Source: Nocardioides limicola | Lineage (GTDB): Bacteria > Actinomycetota > Actinomycetes > Propionibacteriales > Nocardioidaceae | DNA length: 64,000 nucleotides | Direction of reading: 5' to 3' | NCBI RefSeq assembly: GCF_016827675.1 | Contig: NZ_JAERJA010000003.1 | Coordinates: 124,001-188,000 of the forward strand | Shown: in pieces, positions 25,532 through 34,971 of the stretch | How positions within the stretch are numbered: position 1 is the first letter of the stretch | How the letters are laid out: each line of letters begins with the position of its first letter | Notes under the pieces: generated by a model | The model's database searches: none | Told to the model about the DNA's origin: nothing | The model's input: the letters and a program-made list of their open reading frames with translations, nothing else | Program-made: the position numbers and the translations under genes

Positions 25532-28500
25532 ATGTTCACCCGAATCGCCATCGTCAACCGAGGAGAGGCCGCGATGCGGCTGATCCACGCCGTGCGGGAC
25601 CTCAACGCCGAGGGCGGAACCCCGATCCGCACCATCGCGCTGCACACCGACGAGGAGCGCACCGCGATGTTCGCCCGCGAGGCGGACGAGGCGTGGCCGC
25701 TCGGCCCGGCGTCGGCGCGGCCCTACATCGACCTGGCCGTGCTGGAGCGGGTGCTGGTCGAGTCCGGTGCCGACGCGGCCTGGGTGGGCTGGGGATTCGT
25801 CGCCGAGGACCCCGCGTTCGCGGACCTGTGCGACCGGCTCGGGGTCACCTTCATCGGCCCCAGCGCCGAGGCGATGCGCAAGCTCGGCGACAAGATCGGC
25901 TCCAAGCTGATCGCCGAGGAGGTCGGTGTCCCGGTCGCCCCGTGGAGCGGTGGCGGAGTAGACACCCTGGAGCAGGCACTCGCCGCGGCCGAACGGGTCG
26001 GCTACCCGCTGATGCTCAAGGCCACCGCCGGCGGCGGCGGCCGCGGCATCCGGCGGGTCGACTCGGCCGACGACCTCAGCGACGCCTACCAGCGCACCCG
26101 GGACGAGGCGGAGCGCGCCTTCGGCAGCGGCGTGGTCTTCCTGGAGCGACTGGTCACCGGTGCCCGGCACGTCGAGGTGCAGGTGATCGCCGACGGCCAG
26201 GACACCGCCTGGGCCATCGGAGTGCGCGACTGCTCCGTACAGCGACGCAACCAGAAGGTGATCGAGGAGTCCGCCTCCCCCGTCCTGGACGCGGACCAGA
26301 ATGCCGAACTGAAGGCAGCCGCGGAACGGCTGGCGATCGCGGTCGGCTACCGCGGCGCCGGCACCGTGGAGTTCCTCTACCACCCGGGCGAGCGGACGTT
26401 CGCGTTCCTGGAGGTCAACACCCGCCTGCAGGTGGAGCACCCGATCACCGAGGTCACCTGCGACTTCGACCTGGTCAAGGCCCAGATCCGGGTCGCCGCC
26501 GGCGCCCGCCTCGAAGGCGACCGGCCCACCGAGAAGGGACACGCCGTCGAGGCCCGGCTCAACGCCGAGGACCCCGACCGCGACTTCGCGCCCGCCCCGG
26601 GCCGGATAGCGCTGCTGGAGCTGCCCTCGGGCCCCGGGATCCGGGTGGACACCGGTGTCGGCGAAGGCGACACCATCCCCGCCGACTTCGACTCGATGAT
26701 CGCCAAGATCATCGCCCACGGCAGCACCCGCGCCGAGGCACTGGCACGACTGCGCCGGGCGATGGCCGAGACCTGCGTGGTGATCGAGGGCGGGGCCTGC
26801 AACAAGAGCTTCGTGCTCGACCTCCTCGACCAGCCCGAGGTGATCGACGGCACCGCCGACACCGCCTGGATCGACCGTGCCCGGGACCAGGGCCGCCTGG
26901 TCGTCCACGAACACTCCGGCATCGCTCTGGTCGCGGCCGGCATCGAGGCCTACCAGGACGAGGAGCGGGTGGAGATCGCCCGCCTCCTGGAGAGCGCCCA
27001 CGGCGGCCGGCCCCAGGTCCAGCACCGGGTCGGCCGACCGGTCGAGTTCAAGCTGCGGGGTACGTCGTACCAGGTCACCGTGCTGCAGATCGGCCCGTCC
27101 CGGTTCCGGGTCCGGATCGGCGCCGGGGACCTCGTCCACGAGGTGGTGGCCCAGCTGGAGCGCCGCGGCGAGTTCCACGCCCGCCTGCGAGTCGGTGACC
27201 GCGAGTACCGGATGGTCACCGCCACCCACGGCCCGGTGCACCTGGTCGAGGTCAACGGGGTCGCCCACCGGGTCAGCCGGGACGAGGGCGGCGTGCTCCG
27301 CTCACCCGCACCGGCACTCGTGGTGGCCTCACCGGTGGCCGTCGGGGACGTGGTGCCCGCCGGCGCACCGGTACTGGTGCTGGAAAGCATGAAGATGGAG
27401 ACCGTGTTGCGCGCCCCCTTCGAGGCGCGGGTGCAGGAACTGATGGTGATGACCGGCAGCCAGGTCGAGACCGGCGCACCGCTGGTGCGGCTGGAGCCGA
27501 TCGGCGACGGCACCGACGAGGAGTCGGCCAGCGACACCGCCGGCCCGCCGCTGGACCTGCCCGAACTGAACCCCGCCGCGTCGGCGACCTCACGCGCGGC
27601 GGCCACCCGGGCCGACGTGGCCGCGCTGGCGATGGGCTTCGACCTCGACCCGAACGACGGCGACGACGCGGTCGCGCAGTACCTGTCGGTCCGCGACGAA
27701 CTCGTCCGCGCCGGGCACGACGTGGTGGCCGAGGAGCTGCCACTGCTCGGTCTCTTCGCCGACTTCGCGGAGCTGAGCCGGAACCGGCCCGCCGGGGAGG
27801 AGCTGCACACCGAACTGCGCGTGCACAGCTCCCGGGAGCACTTCCATTCCTACCTACGCAGCCTCGACGTGGAGCGCGACGGCCTCCCCGCCCAGTTCAC
27901 CGACCGGCTCGCCCGGGTGCTCGCCCACTACGGCGTCACCGACTGGGACCGGACCCCGGCGCTGGAGGCTGCGGTCTTCCGGATCTTCCTCGCCCAGCAG
28001 CGCTCGGCGCCCGAGGTGCACCTGGTGACCGGGCTGCTGCAGCGCTGGATCGCCGAGCCGCCGGTCCCGGCCGACCTGGCCGGACCGGTCCGCGAACTGC
28101 TGGAGCGCCTGGTCCGGGCCACCCAGCTCAGGTTCCCGGTGGTCGGCGACCTGGCCCGCAGTGTCCGGTTCCGCTGGTTCGACCAGCCCCTGGTGGACGC
28201 CGAACGGGCCAGCGTGCTCGGCGGCGTCCAGGACCAGGTCGCGGCCCTGGCCGCGGACCCCGACCTGCCGGACCGGGCCGAGCGGATCGAGGCGCTGGCC
28301 GCCATCCCCGAGCAGATCGTGGACTTCCTGGCCGAACGGCTCCAGCACGGCGTACCCGAAGAGGAGCCGATGCTGGAGGTGCTGGTCCGGCGGCACTACC
28401 GCGAGCACGACCTGACCGGCGTGGCCTCGGTGCAGCGTGGCGGGCGCCCGTTCGCGGTGGCCGACTACACGCTGGACCAGCGGCCGACGCGGCTGATCTC

Positions 28501-31021
28501 CACGGTCGGCTCGGTCGCCGAACTCAGCGACCCCGCGCTGACCACCGCACTCGCCGAGGAGGTGGCCGCCCGCACCGGAGGCGACGACGCCGTCATCGAC
28601 CTCTACCTGCACTGGCCCGACGCCCCCGAGGCACCCGAGGCGGCGAGCGCGGAACTGGCCCGCCTGGTCGGCGCCCTCGCGCTCGACGTACGCCGGGTCA
28701 CCATCGCGGTCTGCCCCGGCGGCGGACGTCCGGTCGGCTACTTCAGCTTCCGGCCCGGCCCCGACGACACGACGGTCGAGGACGACCTGATCCGCGGCGT
28801 GCATCCGATGGTCGGCCGGCGACTCAACCTGTGGCGGCTGCGCAACTTCGACGTCACCCGGATCGAGGCCCCCGAGGACGTGCTCCTCTACGAGTGCGTG
28901 GCCAAGGAGAACCCCCAGGATCGGCGCCTGGTGGCGCTGGCCCAGGTGCGGCAGCTCGCCGTGGTCCGCGACGATGACGGCAAGGTCGTCGGTGTCCCGC
29001 ACGCCGAGCGTGCGGTGGAGAACTGCCTGGAGGCGATCCGGCGGGCACGCACCGCCCGCGGCGCAGCCGGCAGCAAGCTCGACACCAACCACGTGTGGGT
29101 GCAGGTATGGCCCGTGGTCGACGCGGACCCGGAGCAGTTGGGCGCCCTGCAGGGCAAGATCACGCCGCTGACCGACAACGCCGGCATCGAGGAGGTCTGC
29201 GCGCAGGGCAGCCTGGCCGGCCCGGACGGCCCGACACCCGTGGTGATCCGGTTCCACTCCCGGCCCGGCGCCGGCGTCACCGCCTCGGTGGAGGCGCCGC
29301 CCACGGAGCCGCTGAAGCCGCTGGACGAGTACAGCAACAAGGTGGTCCGGGCCCGTCGACGCGGCCTGGTCTACCCCTACGAGCTCGAGTCGGTGCTGGC
29401 CGGTCCCGGCGGCACCCTGGTCGAGCACGACCTCGACGACACCGGAACCCTGGTCCCGGTGCACCGCCCGCGCGGCCTGAACAAGGCCGGCATCCTGGTC
29501 GCGGTGGTGACCACGCCGACCTCCCAGCACCCCGAGGGCGTCACCCGGGTGGTGCTCTGCGGCGACCCGACGATGGCGTTGGGTGCGGTCGCCGAGCCCG
29601 AATGCAGCCGGGTCATCGCCGCCATCGACCTCGCCGAGCGGATGCAGGTGCCGGTGGAGTGGTTCGCGCTCTCGGCGGGTGCCCGGATCTCGATGGAGTC
29701 CGGCACCGAGAACATGGACTGGGTCGCCGCCGCGTTGAAGCGGATCATCGAGTTCACCCAGGCCGGCGGCGAGATCAACATCGTGGTGGCCGGCATCAAC
29801 GTCGGCGCGCAGCCGTACTGGAACGCCGAGGCGACGATGCTGATGCACACCAAGGGCATCCTGGTGATGACCCCGGACAGTGCGATGGTGCTGACCGGGA
29901 AGCAGTCCCTGGACTTCTCCGGCGGCGTCTCGGCCGAGGACAACTTCGGCATCGGCGGCTACGACCGGGTGATGGGCCCGAACGGCCAGGCGCAGTACTG
30001 GGCTCCGGACCTGGCCGGCGCCTTCGACGTACTGATGGCCCACTACGACCACACCTATGTGGTCCCGGGTGAACGACGCCCCCGCCGGGCGGTGACCACC
30101 GACCCTGCGGACCGGGACATCGCCTCCTTCCCGCACACCTGCCCCGACAGCGACTTCAGCACCGTGGGTGAGATCTTCTCGGCGACGAAGAACCCGGACC
30201 GCAAGAAGCCGTTCGACATCCGGACCGTGATGCGGGCGCTGGCCGACCAGGATCACCGCACCTTGGAGCGATGGGCCGGGATGGCCGACGCCGACACCGC
30301 GGTCGTGCAGGATGCCCACCTGGGCGGGCACCCGGTGTGCCTGCTCGGCATCGAGTCGCGGCCGGTGCCCCGGCTGGGGTTCCCTCCCACCGACGGGCCC
30401 GACACGTACACGGCAGGCACCCTGTTCCCGCGTTCGTCGAAGAAGGCGGCCCGGGCGATCAATGCGGCCAGCGGCAACCGTCCGCTGGTGGTGCTGGCGA
30501 ACCTGTCCGGCTTCGACGGCTCCCCGGACTCGATGCGGCACCTGCAGTTGGAGTACGGCGCCGAGATCGGTCGGGCGATCGTGAACTTCGACGGACCGAT
30601 CGTCTTCGTGGTCATCTCCCGCTACCACGGCGGCGCCTTCGTGGTCTTCTCCAAGGCGCTGAACCCGAACATGACGGTGCTGGCCCTGGAGGGCTCGTAC
30701 GCGTCGGTGATCGGTGGCGCCCCGGCCGCAGCGGTGGTCTTCGCCGGCGAGGTGCAGAAGCGCACCTCGGCCGACCCCCGGTTGCAGAAGCTGAAGGATG
30801 AGATCGCCGAGGCCAGTGGCGCCGACCAGAGCAGGCTGGTGGTCGAGCTCGCCGAACTCGAGGCCTCGGTGCGTCCGGAGAAGATCAGCGAGGTGGCGGC
30901 GGAGTTCGACGGCGTCCACGACATCCACCGTGCGGTGCAGGTCGGCTCGGTGGACGAGGTGATCAGCGTGGCCCGGCTGCGTCCGCGGGTGATCGAGGCC
31001 CTGGACGCCGCCCTCCCCTAA
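25532..31021 (+). CDS. Single-chain biotin-dependent acyl-CoA carboxylase (1,829 residues)
   Basis: One frame carries all carboxylase parts. Residues 1-450 are biotin carboxylase (IAIVNRGEAAMRL; ATP-grasp with KATAGGGGRGIRRV and EVNTRLQVEHPITE). Residues about 590-660 are the biotin carrier, with the target lysine in LESMKMETV near 621. About 1,290-1,820 is a two-lobed carboxyltransferase (MGAVAEPECSRV-like N half; GTLFPRSSKKAARAIN, LSGFDGSPDSM and SRYHGGAFVVFSK in the C half). The linker of about 600 residues may be the holoenzyme BT-like domain. It carboxylates acetyl-CoA or propionyl-CoA. Most actinobacterial carboxylases are split over two or more genes, so the fusion is notable. It stands alone. 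Confidence 0.9.
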   Translation: MFTRIAIVNRGEAAMRLIHAVRDLNAEGGTPIRTIALHTDEERTAMFAREADEAWPLGPASARPYIDLAVLERVLVESGADAAWVGWGFVAEDPAFADLCDRLGVTFIGPSAEAMRKLGDKIGSKLIAEEVGVPVAPWSGGGVDTLEQALAAAERVGYPLMLKATAGGGGRGIRRVDSADDLSDAYQRTRDEAERAFGSGVVFLERLVTGARHVEVQVIADGQDTAWAIGVRDCSVQRRNQKVIEESASPVLDADQNAELKAAAERLAIAVGYRGAGTVEFLYHPGERTFAFLEVNTRLQVEHPITEVTCDFDLVKAQIRVAAGARLEGDRPTEKGHAVEARLNAEDPDRDFAPAPGRIALLELPSGPGIRVDTGVGEGDTIPADFDSMIAKIIAHGSTRAEALARLRRAMAETCVVIEGGACNKSFVLDLLDQPEVIDGTADTAWIDRARDQGRLVVHEHSGIALVAAGIEAYQDEERVEIARLLESAHGGRPQVQHRVGRPVEFKLRGTSYQVTVLQIGPSRFRVRIGAGDLVHEVVAQLERRGEFHARLRVGDREYRMVTATHGPVHLVEVNGVAHRVSRDEGGVLRSPAPALVVASPVAVGDVVPAGAPVLVLESMKMETVLRAPFEARVQELMVMTGSQVETGAPLVRLEPIGDGTDEESASDTAGPPLDLPELNPAASATSRAAATRADVAALAMGFDLDPNDGDDAVAQYLSVRDELVRAGHDVVAEELPLLGLFADFAELSRNRPAGEELHTELRVHSSREHFHSYLRSLDVERDGLPAQFTDRLARVLAHYGVTDWDRTPALEAAVFRIFLAQQRSAPEVHLVTGLLQRWIAEPPVPADLAGPVRELLERLVRATQLRFPVVGDLARSVRFRWFDQPLVDAERASVLGGVQDQVAALAADPDLPDRAERIEALAAIPEQIVDFLAERLQHGVPEEEPMLEVLVRRHYREHDLTGVASVQRGGRPFAVADYTLDQRPTRLISTVGSVAELSDPALTTALAEEVAARTGGDDAVIDLYLHWPDAPEAPEAASAELARLVGALALDVRRVTIAVCPGGGRPVGYFSFRPGPDDTTVEDDLIRGVHPMVGRRLNLWRLRNFDVTRIEAPEDVLLYECVAKENPQDRRLVALAQVRQLAVVRDDDGKVVGVPHAERAVENCLEAIRRARTARGAAGSKLDTNHVWVQVWPVVDADPEQLGALQGKITPLTDNAGIEEVCAQGSLAGPDGPTPVVIRFHSRPGAGVTASVEAPPTEPLKPLDEYSNKVVRARRRGLVYPYELESVLAGPGGTLVEHDLDDTGTLVPVHRPRGLNKAGILVAVVTTPTSQHPEGVTRVVLCGDPTMALGAVAEPECSRVIAAIDLAERMQVPVEWFALSAGARISMESGTENMDWVAAALKRIIEFTQAGGEINIVVAGINVGAQPYWNAEATMLMHTKGILVMTPDSAMVLTGKQSLDFSGGVSAEDNFGIGGYDRVMGPNGQAQYWAPDLAGAFDVLMAHYDHTYVVPGERRPRRAVTTDPADRDIASFPHTCPDSDFSTVGEIFSATKNPDRKKPFDIRTVMRALADQDHRTLERWAGMADADTAVVQDAHLGGHPVCLLGIESRPVPRLGFPPTDGPDTYTAGTLFPRSSKKAARAINAASGNRPLVVLANLSGFDGSPDSMRHLQLEYGAEIGRAIVNFDGPIVFVVISRYHGGAFVVFSKALNPNMTVLALEGSYASVIGGAPAAAVVFAGEVQKRTSADPRLQKLKDEIAEASGADQSRLVVELAELEASVRPEKISEVAAEFDGVHDIHRAVQVGSVDEVISVARLRPRVIEALDAALP

Positions 31022-31026
31022 CCCGC

Positions 31027-31092
31027 GAGGTGTCACATCTGGTCGGCCGAGGTGTCACATTTCGGCGGTCGAGGTTTCACATCTGGTCGGTC
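31027..31092. repeat. Three tandem 22-base repeats
   Basis: Units at 31,027-31,048, 31,049-31,070 and 31,071-31,092 share GAGGTGTCACATCTGGTCGG-type sequence; the second unit differs most (TTTCGGC). They begin five bases after the carboxylase stop and run directly into the 29-base array. Confidence 0.85.
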
Positions 31093-31111
31093 GAACGGGG
31101 TCTCGATACGC

Positions 31112-31314
31112 TCGCTGACGCTCGCTACTCGACCGCCGAACAGCTCACGCTCGCGACTCGACCGCCGAACCGCTCACGCTCGCTACTCGACCGCCGAACA
31201 GCTGACGCTCGCGACTCGACCGCCGAACAGCTCACGCTCGCTACTCGACCGCCGAACCGCTCACGCTCGGTGGTCGACCGCCGAACCGCTCACGCTCGGT
31301 GGTCGAGTGCCGCC
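31112..31314. repeat. Seven tandem 29-base repeats
   Basis: The unit ends in CTCGACCGCCGAA and begins C(A/C)GCTCACGCTCG. Copies end at 31,140, 31,169, 31,198, 31,227, 31,256, 31,285 and (diverging) 31,314. Alternating positions within the unit (GCGAC / GCTAC) suggest a higher-order pair repeat. There are no spacers, so it is not CRISPR. The lead-in TCTCGATACGCTCGCTGACG looks like a dispersed element common in this group of bacteria. The period is not a multiple of three and no gene is present. Confidence 0.9.
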
Positions 31315-31408
31315 GAGGAACGAGGCGGTGTATCGAGGCCACCCATCCGGTCCAGCCGACTGCTAGGTTGACGCGGATGGCGCAGACCCGGTCCAGCGAG
31401 GCACGCCG

Positions 31409-32257
31409 ATGAGACTCGCCGTGAGCAGCCCGATCGTCACCGCGGTCCCGGGCGCCAGCAGCACCTGGGAGCGGGCCGCCGGGATCGATGACCTGGTCAG
31501 GGTGGCGCAGGAAGCCGAACGGCTCGACTACCACCACCTGACGTGCAGTGAGCACGTGCTGGTGCCGACCGGGGTCGCCGCCGAGCGAGGTGGCACCTAC
31601 TGGGATCCGTTGGCCACCTTCGGGTTCCTGGCCGGGCACACCGAGCGGATTCGCTTCGCCACCCAGGTGCTGGTGCTCGGCTACCACCACCCCCTGGCGA
31701 TCGCCAAGCGGTACGGCACCCTGGACCGGATCAGTGGCGGCCGACTGGTGCTCGGGGTCGGCGTCGGATCACTCGAGGAGGAGTTCGCCGTCCTCGGGGC
31801 GACCTTCGAGGGCCGGGGCGCCATCGCCGACGACGCACTCGCGGCACTGCGAGCGGCGCTGTCCCAGCGCGAGCCCGTGTACGACGGGGCACACTTCGCC
31901 TTCGCCGACGTGGTCGTGGACCCGTACGCCGTGCAGCCGCGGGTGCCGCTGTGGGTCGGCGGCCGGACCCGCCGATCACTGCGACGGGCGATCGCCCTCG
32001 GCGACGGCTGGGTGCCGTTCGGACTCGGCGCCGGTGAGCTGGCCCGGATGCTCGGCGAGGTCGACGTACCCGCGGAGTTCGAGACGGTGCTGGGTCCGGG
32101 CCGGCCCCTGGACCCCCTCGGCGAACCGGACCTCGCCCAGGATGCGGTGGCGAGGCTGGCCGAGGCCGGCGCCACGATCGTCTCGGTGACGCTGCGTGCC
32201 GACTCACTCGCGCACTATCTGGAGCAGCTGGCCGCGATGGCCGAGCTCGACCGGTGA
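31409..32257 (+). CDS. LLM-class F420-dependent oxidoreductase
   Basis: The 282-residue product has the luciferase-like monooxygenase barrel: LTCSEHVLVPTG, the strand IRFATQVLVLGYHHPLAIAKRYGTLDRISGGRLVLGVGVGSLEEEF, and VPLWVGGRTRRSLRRAIALGDGWVP. The G-hGxG-x-x-x-E-F pattern after the sugar-phosphate loop is that of F420 or FMN-binding members. It probably uses F420H2; the substrate is unknown. It begins 95 bases past the tandem repeats, with no strong ribosome site, and has no obvious operon partner. Confidence 0.88.
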   Translation: MRLAVSSPIVTAVPGASSTWERAAGIDDLVRVAQEAERLDYHHLTCSEHVLVPTGVAAERGGTYWDPLATFGFLAGHTERIRFATQVLVLGYHHPLAIAKRYGTLDRISGGRLVLGVGVGSLEEEFAVLGATFEGRGAIADDALAALRAALSQREPVYDGAHFAFADVVVDPYAVQPRVPLWVGGRTRRSLRRAIALGDGWVPFGLGAGELARMLGEVDVPAEFETVLGPGRPLDPLGEPDLAQDAVARLAEAGATIVSVTLRADSLAHYLEQLAAMAELDR

Positions 32258-32303
32258 GGTGATCGCGGGTGAGGCAGGTCACACGCCCGGACCCTGTCCA
32301 AAT

Positions 32304-32325
32304 AACTATGTAGGTGTGCATACTT
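32304..32325. promoter_or_regulatory. Candidate TetR operator before the OYE gene
   Basis: A 22-base near-palindrome runs from AACTATG to CATACTT with 7 of 11 positions paired. It lies 29 bases before the start, in a locally A+T-rich patch, and would suit the TetR encoded just downstream. Confidence 0.45.
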
Positions 32326-32354
32326 AAGGTCGATCCCGTCCCCAAGGAGCACCC

Positions 32355-33602
32355 GTGACCACCACCACCGCCGCCGAGGCCCTGCACCAGCCCCTCACCC
32401 TGCGCGAGGGCATCGTGCTCCGCAACCGCCTGGCCAAGGGCGCACTCAGCGAGAGCCTGGCCCGGCGCGACCACTCCCCCGGCTCCCGGATCAAGAACCT
32501 CTACCGCCGCTGGGCCGACAACGGGCTCGGCCTGATCATCACCGGCAACGTGATGGTCGACCGACGCGCGATCGGCGAACCCGGCAACGTGGTCGTCGAG
32601 GACGACTCTGCGTTCGCCGATCTGGTCGAGTGGGCCCAGATCATCAAGTCCGGCGGCGCCGCCGCCTGGGCACAGATCAACCACCCCGGCCGGCAGGCCC
32701 CCCGCACCCTGACCCCGCAGCCGGTCGCCCCCTCCGCGGTCGCCCTGCCCGGCGCCGGCGGCATGTTCGCCGAACCGCGCGAGCTGACCGTCGCCGAGAT
32801 CGAGGAGATCATCGCCCGGTTCGCGACCACCGCCGGCATCTTGATCCGCGCCGGCTTCGACGGCATCCAGATCCACGGCGCACACGGCTACCTGGTCAGC
32901 CAGTTCCTCTCCCCGCTGGCCAACCAGCGCACCGACGAGTGGGGCGGTACACCGGAGAACCGGCGCCGCTTCGTGCTCGCCCTGGTCCGCGCCATCCGCG
33001 CCGAGATCGGCCCCGATGTCGCCCTGGCGATCAAACTCAACTCCGCTGACTTCCAGCGCGGCGGCTTCAACGAGGACGAGTCCCTCGACGTGGTTCGCGC
33101 CCTGGCCGCCGAAGGGATCGACCTGCTGGAGATCTCCGGTGGCACCTACTCCTCCGCGGCCATGCTGGGCGTCGACCCGACCCTGAAGGAGAGCACCCGA
33201 CGCCGCGAGGCCTACTTCCTCGACTACGCCGAACGGGTTCGCGCCGAACTGCCCGATCTGCCGTTGATGCTCACCGGCGGCTTCCGCACCGCCGAGGCGA
33301 TGAACGACGCGGTCGCCTCCGGGGCGGTCGACCTGATCGGCCTGGGCCGGCCACTCACCGTCGAACCCGACGTACCCGGCCAACTGCTGGACGGCACCGT
33401 CACCGCCAGCACCGTCAAGCCCAAGCGCAGCGGGATCCGGCTGATCGACAGCCTCACCGAGCTCACGGCGTACACGGTGCAGATGTGGCGGATGGCCGAC
33501 GGCCGTGAACCGGCTCCGCGTCGCCACCCGGCGTTCAACGTGACCGCCTACCTGATCCGCAACGGTCGCGACAGCGTCCGCGTCGGCCGCCGCGGTCTGT
33601 GA
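32355..33602 (+). CDS. Old-yellow-enzyme-family NADH:flavin oxidoreductase
   Basis: The 415-residue product is an OYE-like FMN barrel: LRNRLAKGALSES, WAQINHPGRQAPR, FDGIQIHGAHGYLVSQFLSPLANQRTDEWGG and LMLTGGFRTAEAM, then GAVDLIGLGRPLTVEP. The active-site HGAHGYL-SQFLSP stretch is canonical, so it should reduce activated alkenes (enones, nitro compounds) with NAD(P)H. The GTG at 32,355 follows AAGGAG. It is eight bases ahead of the TetR gene, with which it forms a self-regulated pair. The C-terminal 60 residues (TAYTVQMWRMADGREPAPRR) extend beyond the barrel. Confidence 0.92.
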   Translation: MTTTTAAEALHQPLTLREGIVLRNRLAKGALSESLARRDHSPGSRIKNLYRRWADNGLGLIITGNVMVDRRAIGEPGNVVVEDDSAFADLVEWAQIIKSGGAAAWAQINHPGRQAPRTLTPQPVAPSAVALPGAGGMFAEPRELTVAEIEEIIARFATTAGILIRAGFDGIQIHGAHGYLVSQFLSPLANQRTDEWGGTPENRRRFVLALVRAIRAEIGPDVALAIKLNSADFQRGGFNEDESLDVVRALAAEGIDLLEISGGTYSSAAMLGVDPTLKESTRRREAYFLDYAERVRAELPDLPLMLTGGFRTAEAMNDAVASGAVDLIGLGRPLTVEPDVPGQLLDGTVTASTVKPKRSGIRLIDSLTELTAYTVQMWRMADGREPAPRRHPAFNVTAYLIRNGRDSVRVGRRGL

Positions 33603-33609
33603 GCCGGCG

Positions 33610-34188
33610 ATGGCTCGGCGGCCCAACCCGGAGAACCGCGATCGGATCGTCCGCACCACCCGCGACCTGATCCGCCGCAACGGCGTCCCCGGTACCACCA
33701 TGCTCGACGTCGTCGCCGCCGCCGGCGCCTCCCGGGGCTCGCTGTACCACTACTTCCCCGGGGGTCGTTCGGAGATGGTCGGCGACGCGGTCCGCAGCGC
33801 CATCGACGAGTACACCACCGGCATCGACTACCTGGTCACCCTCACCCCCGCCGAAGCGATCCCACTGCTCGTGGAGGTGTGGCGCGCCGAGGCCGAGGCC
33901 AGCGACTACACCGCCGGCTGCCCGGTGGTGGCCGCCGCTCTGGGCGGCGCCAGCGAACCCGAGGCCCGGGACCTGGCCGGTGAGGCCTTCACCTCCTGGA
34001 CGCACGCGATGAGCCAGATGCTCGTCAACCACGGGCTACCCGGCGACCGCGCCGAGTCGCTGGCCACCCTGGCGCTCGCAGCCATCGAAGGCGCCGTCGT
34101 CCTCGGCCTCGCGCAGCGCTCCAGCGAGCCGATGGAGCGGGTGGCGCAGGAGCTGGTCGCCCTGGTCGAGGGGTTCGAGCCCGGATAG
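33610..34188 (+). CDS. TetR-family regulator (LmrA/YxaF-like)
   Basis: The 192-residue product has the HTH DRIVRTTRDLIRRNGVPGTTMLDVVAAAGASRGSLYHYFPGGRSEMV, followed by the LmrA-type C-terminal domain (GCPVVAAALGGAS, FTSWTHAMSQML, ATLALAAIEGAVVLG). It follows the oxidoreductase by eight bases on the same strand, so it is co-transcribed with the gene it presumably controls through the near-palindrome at 32,304. Its inducer may be the enone or quinone-like substrate of the enzyme. Confidence 0.92.
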   Translation: MARRPNPENRDRIVRTTRDLIRRNGVPGTTMLDVVAAAGASRGSLYHYFPGGRSEMVGDAVRSAIDEYTTGIDYLVTLTPAEAIPLLVEVWRAEAEASDYTAGCPVVAAALGGASEPEARDLAGEAFTSWTHAMSQMLVNHGLPGDRAESLATLALAAIEGAVVLGLAQRSSEPMERVAQELVALVEGFEPG

Positions 34189-34282
34189 CCCCACGGCCCT
34201 GCCCCCCGACGAAGCCTGACGGGAACCACCCGACGCCATGACACGTCACATCACTTGACCGACTGTCGACCAGGAGGGTGAC

Positions 34283-34897
34283 GTGACCAGACGAGGCCTC
34301 ACCCTTGGAAGCGTGATAGCCGTGTTCGTGGCAACGGCTGCCGTGGCCGCAATGGCGACTGCCACCGCACTCTCGCAGGAGAGCACGACGCCTCCCGGAG
34401 ACTCGGACGACCAGAACACGTCGCGGATCACATTGGCGGAACAGCAGGTCGACGATGCTGCGGACTCGATCGCGACGTTCTGGGACCTTCCTGGCTTCGC
34501 TGCCACCGGGCTCGACTACGACGCCCGAAGCGTGACGGTCTGGTGGGTCGGTGACCTGCCTGGCGAAGTGACCCGGGCTATCGCCGAGCTCCCTGCGGAC
34601 ATCACAATCATCGTGAAGCAGGCGAAGACTTCTGGCGACGACGCCCTGACCGCAGTGGAGTCGCTGGTCGAAAGCGGGATCCTCGACACCCACGGCTACC
34701 AGTTCGCTCACGGTGGCCCCAACAGGGACTACAGCGGCATCGAGGTGTACGTGGCCCCGACAGCCAGCGCCTCAGCCGCCGCTCGCTTCGAGGAGGCCGC
34801 CCAACTCCACCACTCAGCCGGTCCCCAGAGTCACCTGCCCCTTGAGATCGTCCACGTCGACGAGAACCAGGTTGCCCGACCCGCGCCAGGGCGGTGA
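34283..34897 (+). CDS. Exported hypothetical protein
   Basis: The GTG at 34,283 follows AGGAGG. The 204-residue product begins with a cleavable-looking signal peptide (RRGLTLGSVIAVFVATAAVAAMATATA). It continues as a soluble domain with VTVWWVGDLPGEVTRAIAEL and TIIVKQAKTSGDDALTAVE-type helices and a YSGIEVYVAPTA strand. There is no catalytic motif. The base composition is slightly less GC-rich than the flanks. The pattern of hydrolase-inhibitor-like alpha/beta exported proteins is possible but not recognised. Confidence 0.7.
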   Translation: MTRRGLTLGSVIAVFVATAAVAAMATATALSQESTTPPGDSDDQNTSRITLAEQQVDDAADSIATFWDLPGFAATGLDYDARSVTVWWVGDLPGEVTRAIAELPADITIIVKQAKTSGDDALTAVESLVESGILDTHGYQFAHGGPNRDYSGIEVYVAPTASASAAARFEEAAQLHHSAGPQSHLPLEIVHVDENQVARPAPGR

Positions 34898-34971
34898 CCT
34901 GCCAACCAGCACGCTCCTTCACCCTCCGTTCCTGCCATCGGCCCCGGAAGCCTCCCGCTGATCGGTCGGGA

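Noticed and set aside
27854..31036. A 1,060-codon open frame antisense to the carboxylase gene
   Set aside because: Same GC artefact; every segment mirrors conserved carboxylase codons.
31112..31314. 29-base repeats considered as a CRISPR array
   Set aside because: The units are contiguous with no unique spacers, and no cas genes are present.
31731..33701. A 656-codon minus-strand frame opposite the LLM and OYE genes
   Set aside because: Shadow of conserved genes on the other strand.
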